Source: an uncultured Hyphomicrobiales bacterium (GTDB lineage: Bacteria; Pseudomonadota; Alphaproteobacteria; Rhizobiales; Beijerinckiaceae). From it: 5,735 bases of DNA. Under the pieces are notes generated by a model. The model did not search any database. It saw only the letters and a program-made list of their open reading frames with translations, and was not told the origin of the DNA. The DNA is taken from assembly GCA_903916165.1 (NCBI GenBank), contig CAIWVR010000566.1:1-5735 (forward strand), given 5' to 3'. The translations under genes and the position numbers were made by a program. Shown piece after piece: positions 4,893-5,735 of the stretch (position 1 is the stretch's first letter; each line of letters begins with the position of its first letter).

Positions 4893-5210
4893 ATGATGTC
4901 CAAGGAATCCTGGCTGGCCGGCGTTGCGCCCCTTTTCATTCTCGCCTGCACCGGTGCCGCCCAGGCGGGCGGTTTCGAGAAGCTCTCGTGCGATGTCGCC
5001 TACGCGCATCTCTTCGCGAAGTCCGGCTCGATCAATGTGGTACCGGGAAATCCGGTTTACGTCACGTGAGCGTCCTTCGTCGGCAACACGAAAGCCCGTG
5101 TCGACATCCTTTCTGTCGGCATGACCTATCGCCGGGACGACCCGCAGAAGCTCGCGCCCGTCGCCAAGCCGGCCCCAATGTACAGGATTGCTTCGCCGCG
5201 CTCGCAATGA
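4893..5210 (+). pseudogene. FadL/OmpP1-type outer membrane porin gene, internally deleted
   Basis: The beginning is intact: GAGGAT six bases before ATG 4893, then a signal peptide (MMSKESWLAGVAPLFILACTGAAQA) and the GGFE that opens many mature alphaproteobacterial FadL proteins. From about residue 29 the text jumps to what I recognise as the family's C-terminal strands, KLSCDVAYAHLF, SINVVPGNPVYV, then FVGNTKARVDILSVGMTYRRDDP. FadL-type proteins, which import long-chain fatty acids or other hydrophobic substrates, are usually about 400-450 residues; here only about 104 codons remain, so roughly 300 or more are missing from the middle. An in-frame TGA at 5067-5069 (after V-Y-V-T) breaks even this remnant, leaving a 58-residue product that cannot form a barrel. 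The reading frame then runs into the REP-like repeat at its end. Assignment rests on motif memory, not on a search. Confidence 0.68.
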
Positions 5211-5212
5211 CG
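5184..5212. repeat. REP-like interspersed repeat
   Basis: On the minus strand it reads CGTCATTGCGAGCG-CGGCGAAGCAATCC, matching a repeat I know to be dispersed in intergenic sites of many Hyphomicrobiales and other proteobacterial genomes. ATTGC (5187-5191) and GCAAT (5204-5208) are its complementary ends, with a partly paired middle. It sits between two converging genes, the usual place for such elements, and supplies the last codons of the fadL relic. Confidence 0.75.
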
Positions 5213-5225
5213 TGGCTGTGGCGAC

Positions 5226-5735
5226 TTATGCCCTTACGCGGACATAGTCGCCGGGCGCATCGCAGAGCGGTTCGAGCTTGCCCCCGCCAGGCGTGCGCGC
5301 GGGCACGCGCACAGGTGCCTGCGCTGTCAGCCAGCCGAGCCAGTCGCCCCACCATGTGCCGGGTGTCTCGGTGGCCTTCGCGACCCAGTCCTCATAGGTG
5401 CCCTCGATCATCGGGCCGGACCAATATTGGTACTTCGGCTTGTTCGCCGGATTGACCACGCCGGCAATATGGCCCGAGCCCGCCAGCACATATGTCACCT
5501 CGCCGCCAAAAAAACCGGCGCCGGTGAAAACCGACCGCGCCGGGGCGATGTGATCTTCCTTGGTGGCGAGATGATAGACGGGGATTTTCACGTTCTTGAG
5601 GTTGAGCCTCTTGCCCGCAAAGTCGAGCCGACCTTGCGTGAGATTGTTTTCGAGATAGCAATTGCGCAGATAAAATGAGTGATTGGCAGCCGGCATCCGG
5701 GTCGAATCCGAATTCCATGCCAGCAGGTCGAAGGG
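5226..5735 (-). CDS. phaC: Polyhydroxyalkanoate synthase, C-terminal part (5' end outside window)
   Basis: The enzyme polymerises hydroxyacyl-CoA into PHA at the surface of storage granules. The last 169 residues are present, complete to the TAA at 5226-5228. The fragment opens at the window edge with PFDLLAWNSDSTRMP, followed by HSFYLRNCYLENNL, then ATKEDHIAP holding the catalytic aspartate (fragment residue D61) and GSGHIAGVVNP holding the catalytic histidine (H89). The tail KYQYWSG, W-rich GTWWGDWLGWL and the final APGDYVRVRA are typical of class I synthases. The nucleophilic cysteine lies beyond the window. It faces the fadL relic tail to tail, 15 bases apart, with the REP-like element between. 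Confidence 0.96.
   Translation of the reverse strand, partial: PFDLLAWNSDSTRMPAANHSFYLRNCYLENNLTQGRLDFAGKRLNLKNVKIPVYHLATKEDHIAPARSVFTGAGFFGGEVTYVLAGSGHIAGVVNPANKPKYQYWSGPMIEGTYEDWVAKATETPGTWWGDWLGWLTAQAPVRVPARTPGGGKLEPLCDAPGDYVRVRA

Overview
The window looks like chromosomal DNA of a moderately GC-rich alphaproteobacterium, most likely of the order Hyphomicrobiales (rhizobia, Bradyrhizobium and Beijerinckia relatives). The clues are a MucR/Ros-type zinc-finger regulator, a short (type 2) ArgC, a class I-like polyhydroxyalkanoate synthase, a decayed FadL-type porin, and a copy of the repeat reading CGTCATTGCGAGCG on the minus strand that is scattered through many such genomes. Genus cannot be fixed from the sequence.

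Left third (1-1550) is accessory and decaying. It opens with a DUF6876-family gene (start uncertain, ends 424). About 70 bases later lies the decayed 3' end of a second DUF6876 copy (about 489-581). Three related GTACAG(G/A)CT elements follow the intact gene and continue to about 835, the first inside a perfect 15-base palindrome. A run of three hairpins ending in a strong intrinsic terminator (890-966) suggests an unannotated small RNA. At 1149-1282 two out-of-frame pieces resemble the start and end of a response-regulator receiver domain. No intact protein gene is convincing between 425 and 1550.

Middle (1551-3630): a mucR-like gene, then, 80 bases on, a 414-residue exported protein of unknown function, then a 28-residue single-helix membrane peptide with its own Shine-Dalgarno sequence, closed by a 13-bp terminator.

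Right third (3631-5735): argC type 2 stands alone, with no other arginine gene beside it. A gutted fadL-like gene follows: signal peptide joined directly to the last beta-strand region, with an in-frame stop. Its 3' end runs into a REP-like repeat that also separates it from phaC, which converges from the minus strand and leaves the window at its 5' side.

No operon-scale new system is evident. The most rewarding items are the candidate small RNA and repeated elements on the left, the micro-protein upstream of argC, the uncharacterised exported protein, and three gene relics, two of which seem to have kept their ends and lost their middles.
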